Positions 62,002 to 62,303 of a stretch of DNA of 62,303 bases are shown piece by piece (the stretch's first letter is position 1; every line of letters starts with the position of its first letter). Source of the DNA: Bacteroidota bacterium (GTDB lineage Bacteria > Bacteroidota > Bacteroidia > Cytophagales > Cyclobacteriaceae); contig JACZXH010000008.1 of assembly GCA_022571715.1 (NCBI GenBank), positions 1-62,303 of the forward strand. The letters are read 5' to 3'. Below the pieces are notes generated by a model. It did no database searches. It was not told where the DNA came from and saw only the letters and a program-made list of their open reading frames with translations. The position numbers and the translations under genes were made by a program.

Positions 62002-62303
62002 TCAGTCATTCTTGCGACCAAATCGCATCGCTCTTACAAGCCAGTCAGGTAATGGTTTGCTGGGGTCGCGTTTGCTTATATCGAGATACCACCCGATTTT
62101 TTTAAATATGGGTACTCTATCGGTTTCTACAAACTCTATAAGAGTTCCATCCGGGTCTTCTATATAACTGAACCTACCGGCAGAGTCTCCCATGTCATAA
62201 GAATCCTGACTATCGACAGTAAAACCAAATCCTGCCTGTTTGCATTCTTCCTTAAGCGCATCCATATTTTTAATATCAAAACACAAATGGATGAACCCCT
62301 GGT
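62002..62303 (-). CDS. VOC (glyoxalase/dioxygenase superfamily) protein, C-terminal part
   Basis: The frame is open from the window edge (…QGFIHLCFDIKNMDALKEEC) to a stop at 62002. GFIHLCFDIKN and RFSYIEDPDGTLIEFVETD are typical of a vicinal oxygen chelate domain: the Glu in LIEF and a His in FIHL would be metal ligands. The C-terminal 30 residues (IGWYLDISKRDPSKPLPDWL) extend past the usual fold. The 5' part lies outside the window, so the start cannot be given. Convergent with the second permease (57 bp). Confidence 0.82.
   Translation of the reverse strand, partial: QGFIHLCFDIKNMDALKEECKQAGFGFTVDSQDSYDMGDSAGRFSYIEDPDGTLIEFVETDRVPIFKKIGWYLDISKRDPSKPLPDWLVRAMRFGRKND

Noticed and set aside
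1-62303. CRISPR arrays, insertion sequences, integrases, prophage
   Set aside because: No direct-repeat array with spacers, no transposase or phage protein among the translated frames.

Overview
The window looks like a chromosomal segment of a Bacteroidota bacterium, most likely from the order Cytophagales. The basis is gene content read from the translations: a MurA–DUF4290–UvrD cluster, a T9SS-type C-terminal sorting domain, a one-polypeptide 2-oxoacid dehydrogenase E1, a TamB–DUF2279 pair, FtsX/MacB-type 'double' permeases, a stand-alone HsdR N-terminal-like gene, few Shine-Dalgarno sequences, many TTG/GTG starts, and at least one promoter of the TTTG / TAnnTTTG type. The species cannot be named from sequence alone. 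No insertion sequence, prophage or CRISPR array is visible.

Layout. 1-4559: a dead remnant of a class III cyclase, then murA, DUF4290 and a UvrD/PcrA helicase, all on the minus strand. 4700-10440: a decay zone holding remnants of an FtsX permease, nadA, a T9SS-secreted protein and an unidentified protein, interspersed with intact TcmP, DUF3109, a sodium/solute symporter and a small lipoprotein. 10462-15362: sugar and aromatic metabolism (Gfo/Idh/MocA oxidoreductase, ThuA-like protein, exported TIM-barrel isomerase, secreted intradiol-dioxygenase-like protein, class II aldolase). 15747-21053: glycogen/alpha-glucan block (branching enzyme, GH57/DUF3536 enzyme, FRG protein). 21160-28943: ruvC, then a tightly packed plus-strand run with a flippase-like membrane protein, two membrane glycosyltransferases of the QxxRW type, a NodB deacetylase and a SpoIIE-type phosphatase, ending in TatD and asparaginase. 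29048-31507: tRNA-Ser(GGA) and an ExbB/ExbD energy-coupling operon with an extra small membrane protein.

31573-43417: MFS transporter, HsdR-N-like nuclease domain, alanine dehydrogenase, fused E1, a lipoprotein, LuxE-like acyl-activating protein, fatty acid desaturase, a response regulator without a DNA-binding domain, RNase P RNA (rnpB) and envelope proteins. 43404-50718: TamB on the minus strand and, divergently, tsaD, a hotdog thioesterase-like gene, smpB and an NlpC/P60 peptidase. 51091-61944: HNH nuclease, then a sigma-54 two-component system facing an efflux operon (periplasmic adaptor and ATPase), followed by two large FtsX permeases. The last 300 bases hold the 3' end of a VOC-family gene.

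The most interesting unit is 51603-61944. A histidine kinase with almost no periplasmic loop and an NtrC-type regulator diverge from an adaptor–ATPase operon. In the shared intergenic region I see a near-consensus -24/-12 sigma-54 promoter and two phased inverted repeats 20 bp apart. This could be a flux- or membrane-stress-sensing ABC module under sigma-54 control. Other points of note: a MurA with Asp in place of the catalytic Cys (predicted fosfomycin insensitivity), duplicated hairpins within rnpB, a cluster of decaying genes, and a putative envelope-glycan operon with its own PP2C-type phosphatase.
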